Origin: Posidonia oceanica
Lineage: Eukaryota; Streptophyta; Magnoliopsida; Alismatales; Posidoniaceae
Direction: 5' to 3'
Length of the DNA stretch: 64,000 nucleotides
Assembly (NCBI GenBank): GCA_037176725.1
Contig: JAZBRS010000049.1
Span: 34,650,001 to 34,714,000 of the forward strand
The position numbers were made by a program, and so were the translations under genes. Positions 33,401 to 45,950 of this stretch are shown piece after piece. The notes under the pieces are model-generated. The model did no database searches and had not been told where the DNA came from. It saw only the letters and a list, made by a program, of their open reading frames with translations. Each line of letters opens with the position of its first letter. The stretch's first letter is position 1.

Positions 33401-36400
33401 TGTAACAACCCCAATGTCGTTACCTCAAAACCGAGCTAATATTTTTTTTTAAAAAAAATCTTATTAGCTTTCATGAACTACAGAACTAAATTTACACAAA
33501 TACTATAATGTAGAAATAAAATAAACTTAAACAACTCACTTACCTAGAACCCTTGATGTGTGGCAGTGTGACTCCTCTCCTATATGCACTAGCAACTCCA
33601 ACTCCTATCCTGCACCTGCTAAAAACAAAAACAAAACACATGTGAGTGACCACTCAATAGCTCACCCAGCACACACCCCACCAACGCACTCAAACAGCTC
33701 GACAAACACGTCGAGGAAATAGACGTAACTACACCACAAGCAACAAACACAGGCATTACTTCTGCATGCCACAACAGGGCATACCGCATTGCCCACAATG
33801 CAAACCACTAAAAACATGCATTTGAAATCGTCTTTTCTCTTTTCATTTCAAAACCATAAGCATGCTCTTTGCAAAATCTTTATACACACTTGAAATGACC
33901 ACACTAGCCAAATCAAGTCTCAAAACACACAATTTGGTCCGTCACACTCCTAGTGCGGACGGAACAACCAACCGTATCTGAATACCCTTAATAGCATTCA
34001 ACACACATAATACAACAAACACCAAAACACAAAGCTAGCGCTGAGACACTACTCAGCCAAACCAATGCGCCTCACTAGCGCAAGACATACGCCACACAGG
34101 CACGGCCACAAGCATAGCTAACTACACACAAGCAAACAAAGTGTCGTCCCTCGGGCCCAAGCAAGACACCTAGCCATAAGCAGTCTACTGAGGTGCTACC
34201 ACAGTGTCCCTGCATTGCTACGGTCGACCACCCTAGGGTGCAGTGAACCATCTCGGCCAACAACCCTCAACAGGTCCTGTCTCTTAGCAGGACACCATAG
34301 GGTACGTCCACTAAGTGCCCTAACTTTGTGCTCCAAACCCCTGGACCCCCTCACCCCCAGGCTCAGTCCACACCAAGCAGTCTCGGTACCTGTACTAACA
34401 AGGGTATCATGTCCCGCTACTCAGAGGTCTCATAACCCCTGTGTTCGCTGCCACGATACACTATGTACAGTCAGTACCTTGGGTCCTCGGCACCTGGAAC
34501 AAGCTGAGTGTCATACCTCCAAGTTCAGTCAGTACCCCCAACCCGCGGACCTCAGCCTCGGTCTCGTGAACGATAATAAAGGAGTATCATATCTCCACGA
34601 TCCGACGAACACTTTCCTAAGCCTCTTGGTCTGAGGAGCTCAACCTGAGCAACGTGCCCGACCAACAAGGAATGTCATCGCATCCCCTGATCCCGTCCAC
34701 ACGCCCCTCCAATATCCTATTCTGCCACACACAGAAAACACCGGAAAACTCTTTCAAAAACCTTTGCCAAACCACTGCATTTTCTTTTCAAAACTCTTTT
34801 CAAAAATCATTTCGAAATCCTTAGATTACAACTCAAAATACCACGAAACATAGTACCAAGCACAGCACAAAACCACGAGTAGAAATCACAGCTCAAAATA
34901 CAGCCTCAACAGCTCCACTGTCGAGCCCAGAACCGCATTACAAAACACTACACAACAGGGAACAAAAGCACCTTTTGGGTATATCATTTACCCATCCGGC
35001 ACCACGCAGAAGCAAAGCACTGGTCCTGAAGTCCCAACGTACATACGACACCACACACCCACACCAACGGCACCCAGAACACTAAGTACTGGTGCCAAGA
35101 TCCAATCCTAATTATTATGCTCCCAAATGTCCATCTAGACCAATTAGGAAAAACCTTAGCATTTCTAGGTTATTTAGTCTTTTAGTTTCCAACCCTAGCT
35201 CAAGTGGGGTCTTGCTATTCCATTTTATGCAATTCCTAACTCATCCCTAATGATTGGCTTGATTCTCATCTTGCCTAATGTGTTTATAAAATTCTAATCT
35301 CTTAAAGAAAATGATTCATTTTAATTCTACAAAACTCACCATAAAAAAAAATCAGATTCTAAACTTCAACGACAAAAGAGCAACCACAAATAGATCGGTT
35401 ATCACTAAAATCAGGCCCAACCCAAGCATAATGGGCGCCTAAAATGCCTGAAAAGTTCGCCAGAGAAGCGGGCCCGCGAATCCCACCTCCTAACGTCGCC
35501 AAAATTTTATTGTTAATCGATAAAAGGAAGAAATCTCATAAACTTTTGTAATTTTCGTAAAAATCTTCAAAATCGTGTAAAAATGAAGTGCAGAATTGTT
35601 GTTAGTACAAAACAATGCAAAATAGAAAAATCGTTGTTAGTTAATGTCAAAAATGTAATTAGAGAATTGAAAAATAAAAAAGACAAACTTTTTTAAAGTT
35701 CGAAAACCCGTAAGCCTTTTGAAATTGAGTATGAGCTAACAAAAGTGTATCGAATTCAAAGAAATATCGAAAATAGAAATATAGAGGTGGAAAATATGAT
35801 ACACGTATGAAAAGATTCATCTAATTTAAATGACACGTAAATGTTTAATAAAACTCTATCTTAATAAAAATTCAAACTTTTTTGTCAAATCGGAAACAGT
35901 CTATCATCAAGTGTTTTATTAGAATGACATCGAATGTCACCAAAACATGATTCACAGATACTATAGGTCGTAATGTATCAAAAACAACAATCAAATATGA
36001 AAACAATATACTTTTTGAAAAGTAAAAAAAAACTGTTAATTAACACTTACTGTTTTTCGATAAAATGGAAGAAATCTCAAAAGATTTTGTACTTTTCATA
36101 GAAATCTTATGAATTGCTTAAAACTCATGTAGAGATGTGTAGTTGGTATATAATAACGTAAAATAAATAAATCGTTGTATGTAATTGTCAGAAAACAAGT
36201 AAGAGAACTCAAAAATTGAAAAAGTCAAACTTTTTTAAATCCTCTAAAGCATTGTGCCATTAAAAATTGAGTATAATTTGTAAGAAATGTATCGAATTCG
36301 AGGAAATACCGACGATTGATATTTATAGGTGGAAATTACGATACACTATCAAAAAAATACATATACTAGAAATTATAAAAAAATATTTAATAAAACTCTA

Positions 36401-36984
36401 ACTTAACAAAAAGTCAAACTATCTTTGCCATCTAAACCATTTTATCCTCTTTAATTTTTTTAGAATGGCAATAAAAGTTACCAAAATATGATCCACTGAG
36501 ACCGTAGGTCAAAACGTACAAAAATAACAATCAATTAAGGAAACCAATGATATTTTAAATTATTACAAAAAATCGTATACAAACACTTATTGTTAATCGA
36601 TAAAATAGGAGAAATCTCGAAAACATTTGTAATTTTCGTAGAAATCTTCAAAAATGTATAAAAATGAAGTAGAGAAGTGTTGTTGATACATAACATTGCA
36701 AAATAGATAAATCATAGTTAGTTAATGTCAAAAAAGTAATTGGAGAATTCAAAAATAAAAAAGTCAAACTTTTTTAAAATTCGAAAACCAGTAAGCCTTT
36801 ACAAATTTAGTATAAGCTGACAAAAGTGTATCGAATTCAAGGAAATATCGATAATAGCAATATAAAAGTGGAAAATATGATACACCTACGAAAAAATACA
36901 TGTATTATAAATGACACGTAAATGTTTAATAAAACTCTATCTTCAAAAAAAGTCAAACTTTTTTGTCAAATCAAAAACCGTCTA
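33401..36984 (+). repeat. Satellite unit 3
   Basis: A full unit of 3584 bp. Subrepeats start at 35518, 36058 and 36598. In the AT-rich part it shares diagnostic variants with unit 1. Its 34350-34660 segment is almost identical to 37920-38230 in unit 4. Confidence 0.88.
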
Positions 36985-39900
36985 TATAACGACCCCAATG
37001 TCGTTACCTCTCAACGTAGCTAACATTTTTTTTTTAAATCATATTAGCATTCATGAACTACAGAACTAAATTCTCACAAATACTATATAGCAGAAATAAA
37101 ATAAACTTAAAAAACTCACTTACCTAGAACCCTTGATGTGTGGCAGTGTGACTCCTCTCCTATATGCACTAAAAACTCCAGCTCCTATCCTGCACCTGCC
37201 AAAAACAAAAACAAAATACATGTGGGATACCACTCAATAGGTCACCCAGCAAACACCCCACCTACGCACCCAAATAGCTCGATAAACAACGTCGAGGATA
37301 CAAGCGTAACTACGCCACAAGCAACAATCACAGGCATCACTTCGGGATGCCACAATAGGGCATACCACATTGCCTACATTGCAAACCACTAAAAACATGC
37401 ATTTGAAATCATTTTTCTCTTTTCATTTCAAACCATATGCATACACTTTTCAAAATCTTTATGCACACTTGAAATGATCACACTAGCCAAATCAAGCCAC
37501 AAAACATACGGTCTGGTCCATCACACTCCTGATGCGGACTAGACAACCAATCGTGTCTGAATACCATCAATAGCATTCAACACACACACATACAACACAA
37601 CAAATAACAAAACACAAAGCCAGTGATGAGACACTGCTCAGCCAAACTAATGCGCCTCACTAGTGCCAAACCAACGCCCCACAGGCACGGCCACAAGCAC
37701 AGCTAACCACACAAAAGCAAACAAAGTGTCGTCATTCGGGCCCAAGCGAGACACCTAGCCACAAGCAGTCCACCGAGGCGCTACCACAGTGTCCCTACAC
37801 GGCTACGGTCGACCACCCTATGGGGGAGTGAGCCTCAACAAGTCCTGTCACTCCGCAAGACACCACAGGGTACGCCCTCTAAGCGCCCAAACTCAGTGCT
37901 CCAAACCCCTGGGGCTCCTCACCCCCAGGCTCAGTCCACACCAAGCAGTCTCGGTACCCGTACTAACAAGGGTATCATGTCCCGCTACTCAGAGGTCTCA
38001 TAACCCCTGTGTCCGCTGCCACGATACACTATGTACAGTCAGTACCTTGGGTCCTCGGCACCTGGAACAAGCTGAGTGTCATACCTCCAAGTTCAATCAG
38101 TACCCCCAACCCGCGGACCTCAGCCTCGGTCTCGTGAACGATAATAAAGGAGTATCATATCTCCACGATCCGACGAACACTTTCCTAAGCCTCTTGGTCT
38201 GAGGAGCTCAACCTGAGCAACGTGCCCGACCAACAAGGAATGTCGTCACATCCCAAGATTCCGTCGACACGCCCCTCTAGTATCTTGGTCCGCCACACAC
38301 AGAAAATACCGAAAACTCTTTCAAAAACCTTTGCCAAACCCCTGCATTTTCTTTTCAAAACTTTTTTCGAAAACGATTTCAAAATCCATAAATGACAATT
38401 CAAAATACCTCAAGACACAGTACTAAGCTCAGTACAAAACCATGAGCTGAAATCACAGCTCAATACACAGCCTCGACAGCTCCACTGTTGAGTTCAGAAT
38501 TACATTACAAAACACCACACAACAGGGAACAAAAGCACCTTCTAGGTATATCATTTACCCTTCCGGCAGCACAACGAAGCAAAGTACTGGTCCCGAAGTC
38601 CCAATTTACTTACGTGACCACACACTCACACCAACGGCACCCAGAACATTAAGTTTTGGTGCCAGGATACAATCCAAAATTATTATGTTCCCAAATGTCC
38701 ATCTAAACCAATTAGGGAAAACCTTACCATTTCTAGGTTATTTAGTCTTTTAGTTTCCACCCCTACCTAAGTGGGGTCTTGCTATTCCATTTTATGCAAT
38801 CCCTAACTCATCCCTAATGATTGGCTTGATTCTCATCTTGCCCTAATGTGTATATAAAATTCTAATTTCTTAAAGGACAAGGATTCATTTTAATTCAACA
38901 AAACTCACCATAAAACCAAAAATCAGATTCTAAACTTCAACAACAAAAGAGCAACCTCTAATAGATCGATTATCACCAAAATCAGGCCCAACCCAAACAT
39001 AATGGGCACCTCCTGAGTGCCCCTGGCCTCCCATAGGTGCCAGAAACGCCTGAAAAGTTCGCCAGTGAAGCATGCCGGCGAATCCTGCCTCGAAAACATG
39101 TTAAATGAAAAAATGGAAGAAACCTCGAAAACATTTGTAATTATCGTAGAAATCATCAAAATTGTGTAAAAATGAAGTGGAGAAGTGTTTTTGGTAAATA
39201 ACAATGCAAAATAGAAAAATCATTATTTGTTAATGTCAAAAAAGTAATTGGAGAATTCAAAAATAAAAAAGTCAAACTTTTTTAAAATTCGAAAACCTGT
39301 AAGCCTTTAGAAATTTAGTATGAGCTGACAAAAGTGTATCAAATTCAAGGAAATATCGATAATAAAAATATAGATGTGGAAAATATGATACAGCTATGAA
39401 AAGATTCATCTAAAATAAATGACACGTAAATGTTTAATAAAACTCTATCTTAAAAAAAAGTCAAATTTTTTTGTCAAATCAAAAACTGTATATCATCTAG
39501 TATTTTATATGAATGACATCGAATGTCACCAAAACATGATTCACAGATAATATAGGTCATAATGTATCAAAAACAACCATCAAATATGAAAACAATATAT
39601 TTTTTTAAAAAGTAACAAAAAACTGTTAACTAACACCTACTGTTTTTCGATAAAATGAAAGAAATCTCTAAAGATTTTGTAATTTTCGTAGAAATCTTAT
39701 AAATTACGTAAAACTAAAGATGAGATATGTAGTTGGTATATAATAATGCAAAATAGATAAATCGTTGTATGTCATTGTCCAAAAACAATTAAGAGAACTC
39801 AAAAATAAAAAAAGTCAAACTTTTTTAAATCTTCTAAAGCAATGTGCCATTAAAAATTAAGTATAATTTGTCTGAAGTGTATCGAATTCGAGGAAATACC

Positions 39901-40572
39901 GATAATTGTTATTTATAGGTGGAAATTACGATGCACTATCAAAACAATACATACTGTAGAAATTATAAAAAGTATTTAATAAAACTCTAACTTAACAAAA
40001 AGTCAAACTATCTCTTCCATCTAAACCTGTTTATCCTCTCAAATTTTATTAAAATGACAATAAAAGTTACCAAAATATGATCCATTGAGATTGTAGGTCA
40101 AAATGTACAAAAATAGCCATCAATTTAGGAAACCAATGATATTTAAAAATATTACAAAAAATCGTATACAAACTCTTATTCTTAATCGATAAATTGGGAG
40201 AAATCTCGAAAACTTTGTAATTTTCGTAGAAATACTCAAAATTGTGTAAAAATGAAGTAGAGAAGTGTTGTTGGTACATAACATTGCAAAATAGATAAAT
40301 CGTTGTTAGTTATTGTCAAAAAAGTAATTGGAGAATTCAAAAATAAAAAAGTCAAACTTTTTTAAAGCTTGAAAACCAGTAAGCCTTTACAAATTGAGTA
40401 TAAGCTGACAAAAGTGTATCGAATTCAAAGAAATATCGATAATCGCAATATAGTGGTGGAAAATGTGATACACCTTTGAAAAAATTCATCTATTATAAAT
40501 GACGCGTAAATGTATAATAAAACTCTATCTTAAAAAAATGTCAAACTTTTTTGTCAAATCGAAAACCATCTA
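36985..40572 (+). repeat. Satellite unit 4
   Basis: A full unit of 3588 bp, starting TATAAC instead of TGTAAC. Subrepeats start near 39108, 39648 and 40187. It resembles unit 2 except for a tract of about 300 bp that matches unit 3. Confidence 0.88.
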
Positions 40573-43500
40573 TGTAACAACCCCAATGTTGTTACCTCTC
40601 AACCTAGCTAACATTTTTTAATTTTATTTTTAAATATTATTAGCATTTATGAACTACAGAACTAAATTCTCACAAATACTATAAAGCATGAATAAAATAA
40701 ACTTAAAAAACTCACTCACCCAAAACCCTTGTTGTGGGGTAGTGTGACTCCTCCTCTTTATGCACTAGCAACTCCAGTTCCTATCCTGCACTTGCCAAAA
40801 ACAAATAGAAAACACATGTGAGTGACCACTCAATTGGTTACCCAGCACACACCCCACCTACGCACCCAAATAGCTTGACGAACAACATCGAGGAAACAGG
40901 CATAACTACGCCACAAGCAACAAACGCAAGCACCACTTCTGGATGCCACAATAGGGCATACCTCATTGCCCACAAAACAAACCACTAAAAACATGCATTT
41001 GAAATCATCTTTTCTCTTTTCATTTCAAAACCATATGCATGCTCTTTTCAAAATCTTTATGTACAGTTGAAATGACCACACTAGCCAAATCAAGCCTCAA
41101 AACACACGGTCTGGTCCATCACACTCCTGTGCGAACTAGACAACCAACCATGTCTGAATACCCTCAATAGCATTCAACACACACACACACAACACTACAA
41201 ACACCAAAACTCAAAGCCAGCGCTGTGACACTACTCAGCCAAACCAATGCGCCTCACTAGTGCAAAACCTACGCCCTACAGGCGCGGCCAGAAGCACAGC
41301 TAACCACACACAAGCAAACAAAGTGTCGTCACTCGGGCCAAAGCGAGACACCTAGCCACAAGTAGTCAACCGAGGCGCTACCACGGTGTCCCTGCACTGC
41401 TACGGTCGACCACCCTATGGGGGAGTGAACTGTCCCAACCAACAAGCCCCAACAGGACCTTTCTCTCAGCTGGAACCACAGGGTACACCCTCTAAGTACC
41501 CTAACTCATTGCTCCAAACTCCTAGGGCTCCCCACCTCTAGGCTCTGTCCACACCAAGCAGTCTCGGTACCTGAACTAACTATGGTATCACGTCACGCTA
41601 CTCAGAGGTCTCATACCCCCTATGTCCGCTGCCACGATACACTACGTACAGTCAGTACCATGGGTCCTCGGCACCCGGAACAAATGGAGTGTCACACCTC
41701 CAAGTCCAGTTGATACCCCCAACCAGCGGTCCCTAGCCTCGACCTCGTGAACGAAAATAAAGGAGTATTATACCACCAAGATCCTATGAACACTTACCTC
41801 AGCCACTTGGTCACAGGACCTCAACCTAGGCAACGTACTCGACCAACTGGGGATGTGTGGGAATGTCGTCACATCCCCTGATTCCGTCGACACGCCCCTC
41901 CAGTATCTTGATCAGGCACACACAGAAAACATTGGAAAACTCTTTCAAAAACCTTTACCAAATCCATGCATTTTATTTTCTAAACTCTTTTCGAAAACCA
42001 TTTCAAAATCCTTAGATGACCACTCAAAATACCTCAAAACACAGTACCAAGCCCAGCACAAAACCACGAGCTGAAATTATAGCTCAAAACACAGCCTCGA
42101 CAGCTAAACTGTCGAGCCCAGAACCACATTACAAAATACCACACAACAGGTAACAAAAGTACCTTTTAGGTATATCATTTATCCATCTAGCACCACAAAG
42201 AAGCAAAGCACTGGTCCCGAAGTCCCAACGTACATACGAGACCACACACCCACACCAACGGCACCCAGAACACTAAGTTCTGGTGCCATGATCCAATCCT
42301 AAATTATTATGTTCCCAAATGTCCATCTAGACCAATTAGGGAAAACCTTAGCACTTTAAGTTATTTAATCCTTTAGTTTCCAACTCTAGCTCAAGTGGGG
42401 TCTTGCTATTCCATTTTATACAATCCCTAACTCATCTCTAATGATTGGCTTGATTCTCATCTTGCCCTAATGTGTTTATAAAATTCCAATCTCTTAAAGG
42501 ACAAGGATTCATTTTAATTCTACATAACATACAATAAAACTAAAAATCTGATTCTAAACTTCAATGACAAAAGAGCAACCACCAATAGATCGGTTATCAC
42601 CAAAATCATGCCCAACCTAAACATAATGGGCACTTACTGGGCACCTTAGGCATCCCTTGGGTGCCAGAACCGCTTGGAAAGTTTGCTAGTGAAGCGCGTC
42701 GGTGAATCTCGCCTCCTAGTGTCGCCAGAATCTTACCGTTAATCGATAAAATGGAAGAAATCTCGGAAACATTTGTAATTTTCGTAGAAATCTTCAAAAT
42801 TGTGTAAAAATGAAGTAGGGAAGTGTTGTTGGTATATAACAATGAAAAATAAAAAAATCGTTGCTTGTTAATGTCAAAAATGTAATTGGAGAATTCAAAA
42901 ATAAAAAAAGTCAAACTTTTTTAAAGTTCGAAAACCAGTAAGCCACTAGAAATTGAGTATGAGCTGAGAAAAGTATATCGAATTCAATGAAATATTGATA
43001 ATAGAAATATAGAGGTGGAAAATATGATATACCTATGAAAAGATTCATCTAATATAAATGACACGTAAATGTTTAATAAAACTCTATCTTATTAAAAAGT
43101 CAAACTTTTTGTCAAATCGAAAACCGTCTATCATCTAGTATTTTATTTGAATGACATCGAATGTCACCAAAACATGATTCACAGATAATATAGGTCGTAA
43201 TGTATCAAAAACAACAATCAAATTTGAAAACAATATATTTTTTGAAAAGTAACAAAAAACTGTTAATTAACACCTTCTGTTTCTCGATAAAATGGAAGAA
43301 ATCTCAAAAGATGTTGTAATTTCGTAGAAATCTTATAAATTACGTAAACCTCATGTAGAGATGTGTAGTAGGTATATAATAACGCAAAAAAGATAAATTG
43401 TTGTATGTAATTGTCAAAAAACAAGTAAGAGAACTAAAAAGTTAAAAAAGTCAAACTTTTTTAAATCTTCTAAAGCAATGTGCCTTTAAAAATTGAGTAT

Positions 43501-44208
43501 AATTTGTCAGAAGTGTATCGAATTCGAGGAAATACCAATGATTGATATTTATAGGAGAAAATTACATTGCACTATAAAAAAAATACATATACTAGAAATT
43601 ATAAAAAAATATTTAATAAAACTCTAACTTAACAAAAAGTCAAACTATCTCTTTCATCTAAACCCGTTTATCCTCACGAATTTTATTAAAATGAGAATAA
43701 AAGTTACCAAAATATGAGCTATTGAGATTGTAGGTCAAAACGTACAAAAATAACAATCAATTAAGGGAACCAATGATATTTAAAAATGTTTTAAAAAATT
43801 GTATACAAACACTTACTGTTAATCGATAAAATGGGAGAAATCTCAGAAACATTTGTAATTTTCGTAGAAATCTTCAAAACTGTGTAAAAATGAAGTAGAG
43901 AAGTAGTGTTGGTACATAACATTGCAAAATAGATAAATCGTTGTTTGTTAATGTCAAAAAAGTAATTGGAGAATTCAAAAATAAAAAAGTCAAACTTTTC
44001 TAAAGTTTGAAAAGATGTTAGCCTTTACAAATTGAGTATAAGCTGACAAAAGTGTATCGAATTCAAGGAAATATCGATAATAGCAATATAGAGGTGGAAA
44101 TGTGATACACTTATGAAAAGATTCATCTATTATAAATGACACGTAAATTTTAAATAAAAATCTATCTTAAAAAAAATCAAACTTTTTTGTCAAATCGAAA
44201 ACCATCTA
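40573..44208 (+). repeat. Satellite unit 5
   Basis: A full unit of 3636 bp. Subrepeats start near 42744, 43286 and 43823. It carries private variants and a short insertion near 41848. A 21 bp stub of a sixth unit follows at 44209-44229. Confidence 0.87.
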
Positions 44209-44229
44209 TGTAACGACCCCAATGTCGTC

Positions 44230-44650
44230 ATCACTCAATGATTCTCGGGCGTGTCGGGGGTGCCTAACACCTTCCCTGCACGTAACAGGAGTCCTTGCCC
44301 AGTCCTTTGGCCCGTAATGACCATATTGCCCTTATCCTAGGCATGAGTCATATCATTTGCATTCATTTGCATCTGTTTTCTTTTGCATTGCTTTGCATTG
44401 CATCCTTTGCTTGGTTTTGCGTGTTTATTCACGCATTTCCTCGATTTTCCTTGTCTCCCGATAATAGACACGGTGGCGACTTTGAATTGTCTTATCTTCT
44501 TCTTTTCTTTCCTTTTTCTTCCCTATTTTAAGTGTTTTCGAGTTGAGCCTTCTTCCTCGGACATAGCCGCTAATAGTGAACCTGATTCTGATTTGTGCAC
44601 GCGAGCTTTCGGCAGTGTGCATGGACGATCTGATCATCGGGATTACTATA
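44230..44650 (+). repeat. Last 420 bp of the 5' LTR of element 2
   Basis: From ATTCTCGGGCGTGTCGGGGG to GATTACTATA it matches the ends of LTR A and LTR B (57459-57871). Everything upstream is satellite, so the LTR was cut by a deletion or recombination. Confidence 0.88.
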
Positions 44651-44651
44651 G

Positions 44652-44671
44652 TCATGACTCTGCTGGGGATA
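44652..44671 (+). promoter_or_regulatory. Degenerate primer binding site of element 2
   Basis: TCATGACTCTGCTGGGGATA stands where the minus-strand element has TGGCGACTCCGTTGGGGATT. Most changes are G-to-A or C-to-T. Confidence 0.65.
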
Positions 44672-45950
44672 GATAGACTCCGGCTTTGGCTTTGGCTTTG
44701 CGCTCGCCCGCTTTCGCATCTTTGCTTGCCTTTGTCTGCCTCTGTGCCTCTTTTGCCTGTTTTGCTTGTTCTTCTGTGCTGAATCCTAGCGAGTCGCCTT
44801 ATGGCTACTCTACTTAGGTTTTGCACCTGCCTCGTCTGCTTTGTCTTGGCATTTGCTTTGTCTAATCTGCTTGTTTACTTGCTTATTTCTTTGCTTCTGC
44901 TCTTATCTGCTTTATTGCTTACTTGTCTTTACTTCATTTATCTTATTCGCTTATTACTGCTTTATTTCCTACACAGTGCATGTCTACATACTTGTTTGGC
45001 AACAATGCATGCTTTTTGAGTGATGAATGCTTCTTTTACACACTTGCTATGCCACTACACACGCACATGCCCTGTATATATGCCTTTTAACATGATGAAT
45101 GCTTTCCTTTCAATGTCATGCTCACAAACACTTGCACATGCCATGCGCATGCCTTTCGCTTTGTTGTGTGATTGATTGTATGCCATGTTTGTCTGTCTCT
45201 TTCCCTTTTGCATATGCCATGCCTAGGATAGTAGAAACATGCTTGCTTCCCCTTTTGCTTAATTTAAAAGCTACAATAAAGCCAAGCAATAACATCTAAG
45301 CACAACTAGAGCCAATAACTTGCAATTTTCCCCTCTTTAGTTAATAAAATACAAGTAAAAGACTCTAAAGCATTTCGCATGTTTGATTCATTCTAGAAAG
45401 CATGCATCTTCTTTTCTGAGTCCACCCACAGTCTGCGAAGGACGGTCCCGACCTCTTGTTCCACTGCTTCTGGCGTGGCCCAAGTCAGTCGGTCTGTCCC
45501 TCCTTGTCTAGGGGTCGTGTCGGTGTTAGTGGAGGGTACTACCCACACTTTTGGTGGGGTCGAGGCCACCAACGCACCACCCTGTTATTACCTCAGCTCT
45601 GGCTAGGAGTTCGACAGGGAACCTGCTTCTTCCTGACCTGGAGTCTGTCTAAACCTATTACCCTTGAGTGCGTCCTAGTAGGTCATCTACTTAGGACTTG
45701 CATAGTGAGAGAGCGCATTTTAGGAAATTCATTTGCATGTGTGCCATTCATGCTACCCCTAACAACTCTTTCTTGCATTCAACCTCTAACGCCTTTACTC
45801 TTTTGCAGGTAGGTGCGGGATCCGCTGCCTGGACTCTGAGCATCCCTCCTCTGTCTCTGAGCTACTCGTCGCTTGCGGCAATAGCTCTCCTTTAGGCTTT
45901 GCATCTTCGTTCTCTCGTCGCAGCCTCCCCTCACATAGACTCGGTCAGTG
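44672..45950 (+). other. Leader of element 2
   Basis: Noncoding and T/C-rich (CTTTGGCTTTGG, CTTGTTTACTTGC). An acceptor-like CTTTACTCTTTTGCAG/GTAGG (last intron base 45808) lies 142 bp before the gag ATG. The same acceptor is in the minus-strand element. Confidence 0.55.

Larger units (their letters stand above)
27184..44229 (+). repeat. Satellite array of 3.6 kb units, about 4.7 copies
   Basis: The phrase TGTAACGACCCCAATGTCGTTAC recurs at 29786, 33401, 36985, 40573 and 44209 (periods 3615, 3584, 3588 and 3636 bp). Whole units align between these points, with clear but moderate divergence. Each unit has a GC-richer part of about 2.1 kb and an AT-rich part of about 1.5 kb made of three subrepeats. 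There is no conserved coding frame: open frames here are not kept between copies. The TGTAACGACCCC start resembles some plant LTR starts, so an origin from a retroelement is possible. Confidence 0.93.
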
